A stretch of DNA of 64,000 bases from CADCUY01 sp964242735 (GTDB lineage Bacteria; Actinomycetota; Actinomycetes; Actinomycetales; Quadrisphaeraceae): NCBI GenBank assembly GCA_964242735.1, contig CAXTAK010000001.1:310001-374000 (forward strand), read 5' to 3'. Position 1 is the stretch's first letter. The number at the start of each line of letters is the position of its first letter. The notes beneath the pieces were generated by a model that worked only from the letters and a program-made list of their open reading frames with translations, was not told the DNA's origin and ran no database searches. Of the stretch, positions 8,226-16,349 are shown in pieces. The position numbers were made by a program, and so were the translations under genes.

Positions 8226-9611
8226 GTGCATCCCCTACGACGACGTGCAGCGCTGACGTTCGCCGCTGCAGCCACCACCCCGATCCTGCTGGCGGGCTGC
8301 GGGGGCGGTGACGGCGGTGGCGGTGGCGCAGCGGAGTTCGACCCCGCCGCCGTGGCCGCCGTGACCGACGAGGACCTGCAGGGCACGACGCTGGAGCTGG
8401 CCCGCTTCTTCGGTGACTGCGGTGACGAGTTCGGCGAGAACACCGATCTGGCCGCGGCCGTGGGCGAGTGCCCGACGATCCAGACGCTGACCAACAAGTT
8501 CAACGCCGAGAACGAGTACGGCATCACCGTCGAGCGCCTCGGCGGGGCGGCGTGGGACTCGTACTACGACTCCCTCAACTCCACCTTCGCCAGCGACAAC
8601 CCCCCCGACGTGGCGATCATGCACGGCTCGAGCCTGGTGGACTACGCCGAGCGCGACCTGCTGGTGCCGCTCGACGAGCTGGCGCCCGAGTTCGGGGTCG
8701 AGCTGGCGGACGCCGTTCCCGCCGCCCAGACGGCCATCGGGTACGACGGTGCCGACTACGCGGTGCCCTTCGACCTCCACGGCGCCCTGGCGCACGTGAA
8801 CATCGACCTGTTCAAGCAGGCGGGTCTGGTGGACGCCGCCGGCAAGCCGATCATGCCGACCTCCCCCGAGGAGCTCCTGGCCCAGGCCAGGACGGTCAAG
8901 GAGACCACCGGCAAGGACTACCTGGCGATGGCCCGCGTCGGGGACGCCCTCGGCGTGCACCTCTTCGAGAGCCTGCTCGGCCAGCAGGGCGGCGCCGTGG
9001 TCGACGAGGACGGCACCTCCTCCCTGGACAGCCCGGAGGGCCTGCAGGCCCTCGAGGTGATCAACTCCCTCACCGAGGGTGACTTCTACAACGGCGAGCA
9101 GACCTACGACGCCGCGCAGGAGTCCTTCCTGGGTGGCGATGCCGCGATGCTCTTCAACGGCACCTGGGTGGTCGACCAGTACGTCGACGAGGCGACCTTC
9201 GAGTACGCGGCGATGGACTTCCCGACGCTGTACGAGGAGCCGGCGGTGTGGGCTGACGCGCACACCTGGACCATGCCGGCGCAGCCGGACGCCGACCCGG
9301 TCAAGTACCGGGCCGCGATGGAGTTCATCTCGTACCTGTACGAGAACGACGAGGCCTGGGCACTGGGCACCGGTCACATCTCCTCACGCACCTCGGTGCT
9401 GGAGAGCGAGAGCTACCAGGCCGCCCCACAGCGGGCGAACTACGCAGCGACCGGGTTGACCAACGCGCGGCCGGTGCCCCACATCGCCGCCTGGCCGGCG
9501 GTCTCGGACACCCTGGTCGAGAGCATCGAGACGGTGTGGTTCGAGGACGCCGACCCGGAGGAAGCCCTCACCGCCGCCAAGACCAGCATCGAGTCGACCA
9601 TCGCCGGCTAG
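8226..9611 (+). CDS. Extracellular solute-binding lipoprotein of a sugar ABC transporter
   Basis: Encodes 461 residues from the GTG at 8226, chosen because GAGGAG sits five bases upstream. The frame is open to 8172, but that start has no such site. The N-terminus has two Args, a hydrophobic stretch and the lipobox LLAGC with Cys25 as the predicted lipidated residue, followed by a Gly-rich linker. The mature part has the type I sugar-binding layout, including FNAENEYGITVE, DVAIMHGSS and a C-terminal ISYLYENDEAWALGTGHI region. It would capture the substrate outside the cell and deliver it to the two permeases encoded just upstream. Confidence 0.92.
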   Translation: MHPLRRRAALTFAAAATTPILLAGCGGGDGGGGGAAEFDPAAVAAVTDEDLQGTTLELARFFGDCGDEFGENTDLAAAVGECPTIQTLTNKFNAENEYGITVERLGGAAWDSYYDSLNSTFASDNPPDVAIMHGSSLVDYAERDLLVPLDELAPEFGVELADAVPAAQTAIGYDGADYAVPFDLHGALAHVNIDLFKQAGLVDAAGKPIMPTSPEELLAQARTVKETTGKDYLAMARVGDALGVHLFESLLGQQGGAVVDEDGTSSLDSPEGLQALEVINSLTEGDFYNGEQTYDAAQESFLGGDAAMLFNGTWVVDQYVDEATFEYAAMDFPTLYEEPAVWADAHTWTMPAQPDADPVKYRAAMEFISYLYENDEAWALGTGHISSRTSVLESESYQAAPQRANYAATGLTNARPVPHIAAWPAVSDTLVESIETVWFEDADPEEALTAAKTSIESTIAG

Positions 9612-9630
9612 CACTGCGGCACGGCGCCCG

Positions 9631-9663
9631 ACGGCCACCCGGGGGAGCTCCCCGGGTGGCCGT
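9631..9663 (+). terminator. Strong hairpin terminator after the binding-protein gene
   Basis: A perfect 14-base inverted repeat (ACGGCCACCCGGGG / CCCCGGGTGGCCGT) surrounds a five-base loop, 20 bases after the stop codon. No U tract follows, which is usual for hairpin terminators in such GC-rich genomes. It separates the transporter operon from the regulator gene. Confidence 0.7.
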
Positions 9664-9745
9664 GGGTGGCCACCGGTGGCCCTATCGTCCCTGTGACTAC
9701 CCGAGCCCGGCCTCGAGGGTCGGTCCGCCTGAGCGAGGAGTCCCC

Positions 9746-10753
9746 GTGGCGGTGACGATGCACGATGTCGCACACCTGGCGGGCGTGTCTCAGCGCACGG
9801 TCTCCAACGTCATCAACGACTACGTGCACGTGCGGCCCGAGACGCGCGAGCGGGTCCAGCAGGCCATCGCCTCGTTGCACTACCGGCCCAACGTGAGCGC
9901 CCGGAGCCTGCGTTCGGGTCGCACGGGACTTCTGGCGCTCGCCCTGCCGGAGATCGCCTCCCCCTACTTCGCCGAACTCGCCGAGGAGTTGCAGCGCTGT
10001 TCCAGGGAGCGTGGCGTCACCCTGTTGATGGACCACACCGGCGGCGACCGGGACCACGAGCTGCTCAGCCTCGAGGGCTACCGCTCGAGCCTGATCGACG
10101 GGCTGATCCTCAACCCCCTGGCGGTCACCCCGCAGGACCTGGCGCTGTCCGAACTGGGCATCCCCATCGTCCTGCTCGGCGAGCGCATCGACGACAGCGG
10201 CTTCCTGCACGTCTCCATCGACAACGTCGCCGCCGCGAGGACGGCGACGGAGCACCTCCTGCAACGCGGGCGCCGGCGCATCGCCGTGATCGGGGCACCG
10301 CGCACGGACGACGTGACGGCCCCCGGCCCCTCGTCGAGGCGCCACGAGGGCTTCGTCGCGGCGATGACGGCCGCGGGCGTCGAGCCGGTCGAGTCGCTCG
10401 TCGTGCACACGGACCGGTGGACGCGTCCTGAGGGCCACGCCAGCACCTCGGGCTTGTTGGACCGCTCGCTGGCGCCGGACGCCGTCTTCTGCTTCAACGA
10501 CGCTCTGGCCGTCGGGGCGCTCAAGGCGCTGAGCGACCGCGGTGCCCGTGTGCCCGATGACGTGGCGGTCGTCGGCTGGGATGATGTGGTCGAGGGCCAG
10601 TTCACCCGACCGACGCTGACGACGATCGCCCCGGACAAGGCTGCCATCGCCAGCGCCGCGATGGACGGGCTCCTCGCCCTGATCGAGCACCAGCCCGTTG
10701 ACGTCCAGGAGCACCACGCGCCGTACTCCCTGAACGTCCGCCACAGCACCTGA
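9746..10753 (+). CDS. LacI-family transcriptional regulator
   Basis: Encodes 335 residues from the GTG at 9746, five bases after GAGGAG. The N-terminal HTH reads MHDVAHLAGVSQRTVSNVIN, with the hinge segment YRPNVSARSLRSGRTG. A periplasmic-binding-protein-like effector domain follows, with LLGERIDDSGFLHVSIDN, the FCFNDALAVGALKAL motif and VVGWDDV near the C-terminus. It is encoded directly after the sugar-uptake genes. It most likely represses them and the GH2 gene through the two palindromes in the 6.05-6.13 kb gap, being released by the imported sugar. Confidence 0.9.
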   Translation: MAVTMHDVAHLAGVSQRTVSNVINDYVHVRPETRERVQQAIASLHYRPNVSARSLRSGRTGLLALALPEIASPYFAELAEELQRCSRERGVTLLMDHTGGDRDHELLSLEGYRSSLIDGLILNPLAVTPQDLALSELGIPIVLLGERIDDSGFLHVSIDNVAAARTATEHLLQRGRRRIAVIGAPRTDDVTAPGPSSRRHEGFVAAMTAAGVEPVESLVVHTDRWTRPEGHASTSGLLDRSLAPDAVFCFNDALAVGALKALSDRGARVPDDVAVVGWDDVVEGQFTRPTLTTIAPDKAAIASAAMDGLLALIEHQPVDVQEHHAPYSLNVRHST

Positions 10754-11186
10754 GGGCGTGGCCCACGAGCACGCGCCACCTCGATGGTCCGGCTCGCGAT
10801 CGTGGGAGCGCGCCAGCGCCCGCCGGCCTCGGAGTGATCGCCCCCGCTCGACGGACGGACCCGGCACATCGATGCGGACGCCGACGGGTGCGTGTGTGCG
10901 GTGCGTCATCCTCGCGGAGGTGCAGGACTGCGGTGGGGTCCGCGCTCGCTGACCCGGCCGCACGGGGCCGTCTCACGACGGGCTGTGCGATGACCTGCTC
11001 GCCTGCGCGGGCGGTACGAGGTCCCGGATCCGCGTGCGGGGGGCAGGGCGACGGCACAGGCGGGAGGTCGCCCCGCCGTCGACCGGATCACCGTCGTCCA
11101 CGACCCGCGCCCCCACCGGCCGTGCGCCGGCCCGGTGCGCGCCCTCCGCCGAGACGGTGGAAGGTCCACTTCGCTCCCTCGCCGCG

Positions 11187-11500
11187 GGCCCGGATCGACG
11201 AGGGCGTCGCCGAAGTCGGCGAGCACGCCCATCCGCACCAGCCGCGTCACCGCGCCCATCCGTCCCGCGATGTGCGGGGAGGATGCGCCGACGTCGTGCA
11301 GCAGGCACGCGTGGAACAGGACGCCCGGGTCGACGCCGCTGAGGCTCTCGCGCTCACCGATGGCGAGCGCGTACCGGAGGGTGCGCCAGCTGTGGTGCGC
11401 GATCGCCGCGTCCTCCACGCCCGCGACCAGGGCGAGGGTCTGCATCCACCGGCCACGCCGTCGGCGAGGCCCGGGAGGAGCTCCGACCGCCACGTGATGC
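11187..11500 (-). pseudogene. Remnant of an HD-domain hydrolase
   Basis: The minus strand reads MQTLALVAGVEDAAIAHHSW then RTLRYALAIGERESLSG and VLFHACLLHDVG. The HHSWRT and LLHDVG elements are the first His and the HD pair of HD-domain phosphohydrolases resembling cyanamide hydratase. After a segment DFGDALVDPG the frame loses similarity and the expected C-terminal half is missing. A short upstream piece, ELLPGLADGVAG, sits in a different frame. The rest of the 10.75-11.65 kb gap shows nothing else I can name. Confidence 0.5.
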
Positions 11501-11648
11501 CCGGACGAGGACGGTCCATGCCACTGCCGTGACGCTCGCCCGCCCGTCAGCGTGCAGGGAGCAGCCGTCACCCGGTCCACGAGGTGACCGCGGGAGCGCC
11601 CCGAGGGCGTCATGCTCGGCAGCGCTGCAGACTGTGGGCGTGGGCGGC

Positions 11649-12104
11649 GTGAGCGACCTGTCGGTGTTGCTGGCGAGCATGGCCCCGGAGCTGCGTCCGG
11701 GCAGCTACGTGTTCGGGACGGTGGTGGGGCCGGAGGTGGCGACAGAGCTGGAGGTGCTGGCGAGCATCAGCGAGCCGGAGGGCCTGTCCGTGGTCGTCAC
11801 CCGTGAGGAGGCGGCGCGCTGCGGGTGGGCGCCCGACTTCGTCGTGGCATGGATCACCCTGCGCGTGCACTCCGCCCTGCATGCCGTGGGACTGACGGCG
11901 GCCGTCAGCAACGCCTTGGCTCAGGCCGGGATGAGCTGCAACGTCATCGCCGGTCACCACCACGACCACCTGCTCGTTCCGCGCGAGCGCGCGGAGGAGG
12001 CCCTCGGCCTCCTGCGCGACCTCGCGCGGGACGAAGCGTCGCGGGCGCCGCTCAGCGCCAGGACACCGCCGCTGCCGGCTCCAGGCGCGCCAGGGTCTCG
12101 ATGA
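11649..12104 (+). CDS. ACT-domain protein
   Basis: Encodes 151 residues from the GTG at 11649, with two other in-frame GTGs at 11634 and 11640. The sequence VSDLSVLLASMAPELRPGSY-VFG followed by SEPEGLSVVVTREEA and later VGLTAAVSNALAQAGMSCNV-IAGHHHDHLLVP is the tandem ACT arrangement of a small family usually annotated as ACT-domain or aspartate-kinase-like regulatory protein. Ligand and partner are unknown. The final 25 residues are Pro/Ala-rich and nonconserved. Its 3' end overlaps that of the convergent TetR gene by 53 bases. Confidence 0.8.
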   Translation: MSDLSVLLASMAPELRPGSYVFGTVVGPEVATELEVLASISEPEGLSVVVTREEAARCGWAPDFVVAWITLRVHSALHAVGLTAAVSNALAQAGMSCNVIAGHHHDHLLVPRERAEEALGLLRDLARDEASRAPLSARTPPLPAPGAPGSR

Positions 12105-12711
12105 GGCGATCAGCGATGCGGTCGGGCCAGGGGAAGAGCGGGGCGACGGCCCTCTGGTGGGCCAGTCCGTGCAGTGCCAGCCAGAGGGCGGTGGTGTCCG
12201 CGACGGGGTCGGTGCTGGCCGAGCGGCCGGCTGCCACGCACGCCTCGAGCTTGGCCACCAGGACGCGCAGCGCTTCCTGGCCCAGGGCTGCGGCCTCGGC
12301 CTCGGTGACGTCCGCGCGGCGCACGGCCGTGGCGGCGTTCCACAGCCCGCCGAACATGACCCGGTAGCGCTGGGGTCGGGTGCGGGCGAAGTCCAGGTAG
12401 GCGACGCAGACCGCGCGCAGCTGCGCCACCGGGTCGGGGCCGGCTCCGGCATCGGCTACGAGCAGGTCCTCGTGCAGCTCGACGAAGGCGTCCTGGATCA
12501 CGGCCAGCATGATCGCCTGGCGGTCGGCGAAGTGGGAGTAGATCGACGGCGCGGCGATGCCGACCCTGCGGGCCACGGCCCGCAGGGTCACCGCCTGCTC
12601 GTCGCCCGTCTCGTCCAGGATCGCGGCTGCGGCGCTCAGGATCTGCCCGCGGAGCAGCCCACCCTCCCCGCGGCGGTTGCGCTTCCGGGCGGCAGCTGAA
12701 TCGGATGGCAT
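12052..12711 (-). CDS. TetR-family transcriptional regulator
   Basis: Encodes 219 residues from the ATG at 12711 (MPSDSAAARKRNRRG); an in-frame GTG at 12735 is an alternative. The N-terminal HTH reads VTLRAVARRVGIAAPSIYSHFADR with the family's characteristic YSHF. The C-terminal part, with YLDFARTRPQRYRVMF and WLALHGLAHQRAVAPLFPW, is of the WHG/TetR_C type. The region just upstream (12737-12748) resembles the TTAC-N4-GTAA palindrome found before the neighbouring SnoaL and DUF998 genes. That makes this regulator a candidate controller of that group, which is inference. Confidence 0.88.
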   Translation of the reverse strand: MPSDSAAARKRNRRGEGGLLRGQILSAAAAILDETGDEQAVTLRAVARRVGIAAPSIYSHFADRQAIMLAVIQDAFVELHEDLLVADAGAGPDPVAQLRAVCVAYLDFARTRPQRYRVMFGGLWNAATAVRRADVTEAEAAALGQEALRVLVAKLEACVAAGRSASTDPVADTTALWLALHGLAHQRAVAPLFPWPDRIADRLIETLARLEPAAAVSWR

Positions 12712-12736
12712 GTCACGGACAGTCACACCAATCACC

Positions 12737-12748
12737 TTACGTCTGCTA
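12737..12748. promoter_or_regulatory. Degenerate copy of the TTAC-N4-GTAA palindrome
   Basis: TTACGTCTGCTA matches the site at 15272-15283 (TTACGTGTGTAA) at 9 of 12 positions and lies immediately upstream of the TetR start. It could be an autoregulatory site. The weak right arm keeps confidence low. Confidence 0.25.
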
Positions 12749-12923
12749 GGTCAGGTGCCCGGAGGGGGGTGCGGCCCTCGGCGGGGATCCGCCGGGCCGC
12801 GTGGCCGAGCCGAGCCGCTCCGGCCCGCACCCCTCAGGCGTCCCCCTCGCCGGTGCGGGCCGCGGGGGTCGGCCGGACGTCGGTCGGCTCCGGGCTCTCC
12901 CGCCGGTGACGGGGGAGCAGCGG

Positions 12924-13538
12924 TCAGCCGGCCTGGACCTGCAGCTGGGTGAGGAGGAGGAGGGTGTCGGAGTTGACCCAGTACTCGGCGAGCTGCCCGT
13001 CCTCCACCCGGAGGATGTCGGTGCCGGCGAAGGCGACCGGTGTGCCGACCGGGGCCTGCGCGCCGGGGATCCCGCCGGCGTAGGTGCCCTCGGCGAGCCA
13101 GCGCACGGCGACCTGGTCACCCTCGGCGATGGGCCCGACCTCCACGCTGAAGACCAGGTCCGGGATGGCCGCCCGGATCTGGCTGACCCAGGCCACCAGG
13201 CCCTCGGGCCCCTGGACCGCGCTGCCGTCGCCGCCGTCGAGCATGGCGGCGTGGACGTGGAAGTCGGGGCTGATCAGCGCGTCGGCCTGGCTGGGGTCAC
13301 CGTTCCACAGGTCCAGCCAGGGCCCGACGAGCCGGGCGTTCGCGGCGGCCGTCGGCGACGGTGAGGCCGGCGTGGTGGCCGCGGCGTCCGCGGCTGTGCT
13401 GGGCGCCGTGGCGGCGGCTGTGCTGGGCGCCGTGACGGCGGCGGTGCCGCCGAGGGCGACGACCGTGGCGAGGGCGACGAGGCCCAGGCGGGTGCGGGCG
13501 GTCGTGGCGGTGCGGCGGGGGGTGGTGGTCCTGCTCAT
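12924..13538 (-). CDS. SnoaL-like ester cyclase-family protein with an Ala-rich N-terminal leader
   Basis: Encodes 204 residues from the ATG at 13538, preceded by AGGAGA. Residues 1-65 form an Arg-containing start, a hydrophobic stretch (LGLVALATVVALGGTAAV) and an Ala/Thr/Pro linker with two repeats of TAPSTAA, consistent with export. The remaining 140 residues are a SnoaL-type alpha+beta barrel, with VGPWLDLWNGD, SPDFHVHAAMLDGGDGSAV and GTDILRVEDGQLAEYWVNSD. The domain is a close paralog of the protein at 14774-15220. Function is unknown; SnoaL-like folds range from polyketide cyclases to binding proteins. A TTAC-N4-GTAA palindrome lies 50 bases upstream of the start. Confidence 0.85.
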   Translation of the reverse strand: MSRTTTPRRTATTARTRLGLVALATVVALGGTAAVTAPSTAAATAPSTAADAAATTPASPSPTAAANARLVGPWLDLWNGDPSQADALISPDFHVHAAMLDGGDGSAVQGPEGLVAWVSQIRAAIPDLVFSVEVGPIAEGDQVAVRWLAEGTYAGGIPGAQAPVGTPVAFAGTDILRVEDGQLAEYWVNSDTLLLLTQLQVQAG

Positions 13539-13588
13539 GGTGGTCTCCTGGTGGTCGGTTCGGCCGGACCGGGTGGTCCCGGTTGTCC

Positions 13589-13600
13589 TTACACACGTAA
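13589..13600. promoter_or_regulatory. Palindromic operator TTAC-ACAC-GTAA
   Basis: A perfect-armed 12-base site upstream of the SnoaL gene at 12924-13538. It is the exact reverse complement of the site at 15272-15283 before the second SnoaL gene, and it matches the site at 61177-61188 in its arms. Confidence 0.6.
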
Positions 13601-14006
13601 ACATACACCATTGCACGAAGATGGCGAGGTGACTGCCGCCTCGGGGTCCGTCGACCACCTCGGGGCCACCACCCGGTCAGCCGCCGGGTCGCCGACGGAG
13701 CGCCGGGTGGAGGTGGGCCGGGCCCTCGACCGGCGAGATCCGGTTCCGAGCGAGCCCCGTGGATGTTGCGCAGCCGGTCGGTCTCGGCCGCCGCCGCCGG
13801 CACTGGGGGGCCCCGGGCATCCGCAGCTCGTGGACCTCCTCGTCGCGAGCCTGCGGGGAGGGGGGCCGGCGGTCACCGCGGTGTGCCGCCGACGAGGACC
13901 GAGGTCGCACGGGGGGTCTACCAGGCCCCGGTCGCGTCCTGGTCGGCGCGCACGGTCGTGGAGTCGGTGCCGACCACCCGCGACACCTCCACTGCGGTGT
14001 CGGTGG
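13601..14006. other. Intergenic stretch without a recognisable gene
   Basis: No open frame here shows a family motif on either strand. A minus-strand segment VTTDTAVEVSRVV near 14000 faintly recalls the start of SRPBCC proteins but is not followed by the rest of that fold. I treat the region as noncoding. Confidence 0.4.
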
Positions 14007-14717
14007 TCACCGGTTCCCCACGGCAACGAGGTGACCCGCACCGCGGCGGACACGCGCGAGGAGGACGGTGCCGACCAGGACCTGCCAGCCCGTGTAGGCG
14101 TAGACCGCGATGCGCTCGGGAACGCCGGGGGGCAGCACGCCGAACGTGGCCACCAGGACGATCACCGCAGCCAGCCCGGAGGCGCCGAGGAGCGCACTGG
14201 CCCTGCCGAACCACCGCGGTGCCCCGAGCGCCCGCCACTGGCGGCCGGCGACGATGGCGACGACGTTGCCCGCCAGGATGGCGAGCGTCGCTCCGGCGTA
14301 GTGGTAGGTGATCGTGCCGTCGGCGGTGGCCGCCGTCGACGTGTGGAAGGCGCCGACGAGGACCAAGCCGCTCGCGTGGAGCGCGGAGAGGACGAGGAAC
14401 GCCCGCTGCGCCCTTCGCGGGAGGAGCCCTCGCAGGAGCACGGCGGCGCCGAGGAACAGCACCCCCTGCAGGACGAACCCGGTGTTCATCGCCGTGTGGA
14501 GCGGGGAGCAGATCTCACGGCCCTCGAAGGGGCCGCACGCGGGTACCCCGAGGTCGCTGACGAAGTTGGTCACGTAGCTGTACGTCGGGGTCGTCCAGGC
14601 GGACGCCGCGATCGTCTCGATGACGATGTACTGCAAGCCCGCGAGGACGGACAGCACGGCTGCGACGGCGATCGTCGCCCGCGCGGGAGTGGGTGCGGTG
14701 GTACTCGTGGCGGTCAT
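14007..14717 (-). CDS. DUF998-type multi-pass membrane protein
   Basis: Encodes 236 residues from the ATG at 14717, with CGGAGG upstream. About six hydrophobic segments are visible, the first being VAAVLSVLAGLQYIVIETIA. The extracytoplasmic loop after it contains SYVTNFVSDLG and a two-Cys motif CGPFEGREICSP. The same loop (CGPYQDRVVCSP) is found in the homolog at 61202-61924. This proline-flanked Cys pair probably forms a disulfide. The gene lies 56 bases downstream of the SnoaL gene at 14774-15220 in the same direction and is probably co-transcribed with it from the promoter region carrying the TTAC-N4-GTAA operator. Biochemical role is unknown. Confidence 0.85.
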   Translation of the reverse strand: MTATSTTAPTPARATIAVAAVLSVLAGLQYIVIETIAASAWTTPTYSYVTNFVSDLGVPACGPFEGREICSPLHTAMNTGFVLQGVLFLGAAVLLRGLLPRRAQRAFLVLSALHASGLVLVGAFHTSTAATADGTITYHYAGATLAILAGNVVAIVAGRQWRALGAPRWFGRASALLGASGLAAVIVLVATFGVLPPGVPERIAVYAYTGWQVLVGTVLLARVRRGAGHLVAVGNR

Positions 14718-14773
14718 GGTGCCTCCGGGCGTGGTGGCTGGCTCAGGGCTGGGCTCGCGCTGTCCGGGAGGGC

Positions 14774-15220
14774 TCAGCCGACCCGGAGCTGGGTGAGGAG
14801 GAGGAGGGTGTCGGAGTTGACCCAGTACTCGGCGAGCTGCCCGTCCTCCACACGGAGGATGTCGGTGCCGGTGAAGGAGAGGGGAGTGCCCACGGGGGCC
14901 TGGGCGCCGGGGACCCCGCCGCCGTAAGTGCCGGAGGCGTTCCAGCGGACGACGACGTGGTCGCCGTGAGTGATCGGCCCGACCTCGATGCTGAAGGCCA
15001 TGTCGGGGGCGAAGGCCCGGACCTGCCCGATCCAGGCGACCAGGGCGTCGGGTCCGCGCACGGCGCTGCCGTCGCCGCCGTCCATCATCGCGGCGTGCAC
15101 GGTGAAGTCCGGGGTGAGCAGGGTGGCGGCCTCGGTGCAGTCCCCGTTCCACAGCCGGAGCCACGGGTCGACGAGCGCGGCGGCGGTGAGGGGGGTGCGG
15201 GGGCTGGTGACGGTGCTCAC
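14774..15220 (-). CDS. SnoaL-like ester cyclase-family protein
   Basis: Encodes 148 residues from a GTG with AGGAGA upstream. It consists of a single SnoaL-like domain: VDPWLRLWNGDCTEAATLLT, PDFTVHAAMMDGGDGSAV, IEVGPITHGDHVVVRWN and GTDILRVEDGQLAEYWVNSD. Unlike its paralog at 12924-13538 it lacks the Ala-rich leader and should be cytoplasmic. The C-terminal 60 codons of the two genes are nearly identical even at DNA level, pointing to recent duplication or gene conversion. It heads a two-gene unit with the DUF998 gene and is preceded by two palindromic operator sites. Confidence 0.87.
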   Translation of the reverse strand: MSTVTSPRTPLTAAALVDPWLRLWNGDCTEAATLLTPDFTVHAAMMDGGDGSAVRGPDALVAWIGQVRAFAPDMAFSIEVGPITHGDHVVVRWNASGTYGGGVPGAQAPVGTPLSFTGTDILRVEDGQLAEYWVNSDTLLLLTQLRVG

Positions 15221-15271
15221 GGCGGTCTCCTGGAGGTCGTCCCCACGAGGAGCCGAGCGGCCCCCGTGGTC

Positions 15272-15283
15272 TTACGTGTGTAA
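15272..15283. promoter_or_regulatory. Palindromic operator TTAC-GTGT-GTAA
   Basis: A 12-base palindrome with perfect arms located 52 bases upstream of the SnoaL start. It is the exact reverse complement of the site at 13589-13600. A single-copy regulator that recognises TTAC-RYRY-GTAA could bind both. Confidence 0.6.
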
Positions 15284-15298
15284 GCCTACGGCATGACC

Positions 15299-15310
15299 TA
15301 ACGCATGTGA
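15299..15310. promoter_or_regulatory. Second, weaker operator-like site
   Basis: TAACGCATGTGA matches the site at 61177-61188 (TTACGCATGTAA) at 10 of 12 positions, including the whole central ACGCATGT. Its spacing of 27 bases from the stronger site at 15272 is compatible with side-by-side binding of two regulator dimers. Confidence 0.4.
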
Positions 15311-15704
15311 AGTCGACTCCGGCGACCGCGGTCGGTGGTGGGTCGGCTCGGCGCCCGGGCAGCCCGCTGAGCACCGGCGACACCGCTGCTGCGGCCCGTC
15401 GGGGAGGAGGGAGGCGGGCACGGGGCAGAGCGTGGAGCCGGGCGCGCGGCCGAGGATCAGACGCGGGCCGTGCTCGCCCGTCGGGAGCGCAGGAGGCGGT
15501 CGGTGAGGAGGCGCACCCCGCTGCCCTAGGCGCGGTGGGTGGACCGATCGCCGGAGGCGTGCACGGCGGTCGAGGTGGGGTCGGCGAGCGCGGCGGAGGG
15601 CGTGCGCCCAGGTCGCCTCCGGCACGCGGGGTGCGTGGTCCCGGTGGACCCACCGTCCGAGCCGCCCCCACCCAGACGGCGCGGAGTGGAGCTCAGCAGG
15701 GCCC
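15311..15704. other. Intergenic stretch without a recognisable gene
   Basis: Both strands are open in several frames because of GC richness, but no motif or plausible start and ribosome-binding site was found. The region separates the SnoaL promoter from the broken oxidoreductase gene. Confidence 0.4.
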
Positions 15705-16290
15705 ATGCCCACCCGGGTGCGACCGACCACTCCGACCACGGCGGACGACACGGCGACTCGCGTGGTGCGCGCGGCCGTCGTCCACAGCTCCGGCGGGCCG
15801 GAAGCCGTCGTGGTCGTCGACTCGGCAGTGCCCGAGCCCGGGCCGGGCGGAGTGCGGATCCGCGTCGCTGCCGCCACCGTCGACGCCGCCGACGTGCTGG
15901 TGCGGGTCGGGGCGATGGTGCAGGGCGGTGCCACCTGCCCGCGGGAGCAGTTCGGCTCGGGGGTCGACGTCGCCGGGACCATCGGTGCCGTCGGTGAGGA
16001 CGTGCGCGGGGGCGCCGTCGGTGACGAGGTCATCGCGTTGCGCGAGCGCCTGGACCAACCGCTCGGTGCCCGAGCCGACTTCGTGGTGGTGGAGAGCGGG
16101 GCGGTGGCACCCTCGCCGGCCGGCGCCACCGCGGTGGAGGCGGCCACGCTCCCGCTGAAGGCCACCACCGCCGCGACCAGTCGCTCGACGCGCTCGGCCT
16201 CCTGCCCGGGCGGTGTCCGGCGCTCGCGCACAGCAGGTCGTCGCGACCACGGGCACCGGTGTGACGGGCGCCGTCGAGGACCACAGGTCG
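15705..16290 (+). pseudogene. Broken zinc-independent quinone oxidoreductase/alcohol dehydrogenase gene
   Basis: From the ATG at 15705 the frame encodes a GroES-like MDR N-terminus: VVHSSGGPEAVVVVDSAVPE, then RIRVAAATVDAADVLVRVGA, FGSGVDVAGTIGAVGEDV and DEVIAL. At EAATLPLKATTAA the frame fails. The natural continuation, QSLDALGLLPGR, is found one frame over and is itself followed by a stop within about 15 codons. The NAD(P)-binding Rossmann domain is not recovered. The frame remains formally open to 16715, but that stretch is antisense to the MMPL gene. Confidence 0.65.
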
Positions 16291-16349
16291 GTGCAGATCG
16301 GTGCTGCGAGGCGAGCCCCGACGACGCGGGCCCTGTGGCGACACACCTC

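Noticed and set aside
13918..14010. Possible SRPBCC N-terminus (VTTDTAVEVSRVV) on the minus strand
   Set aside because: Only about a dozen residues fit and nothing further of the fold follows.
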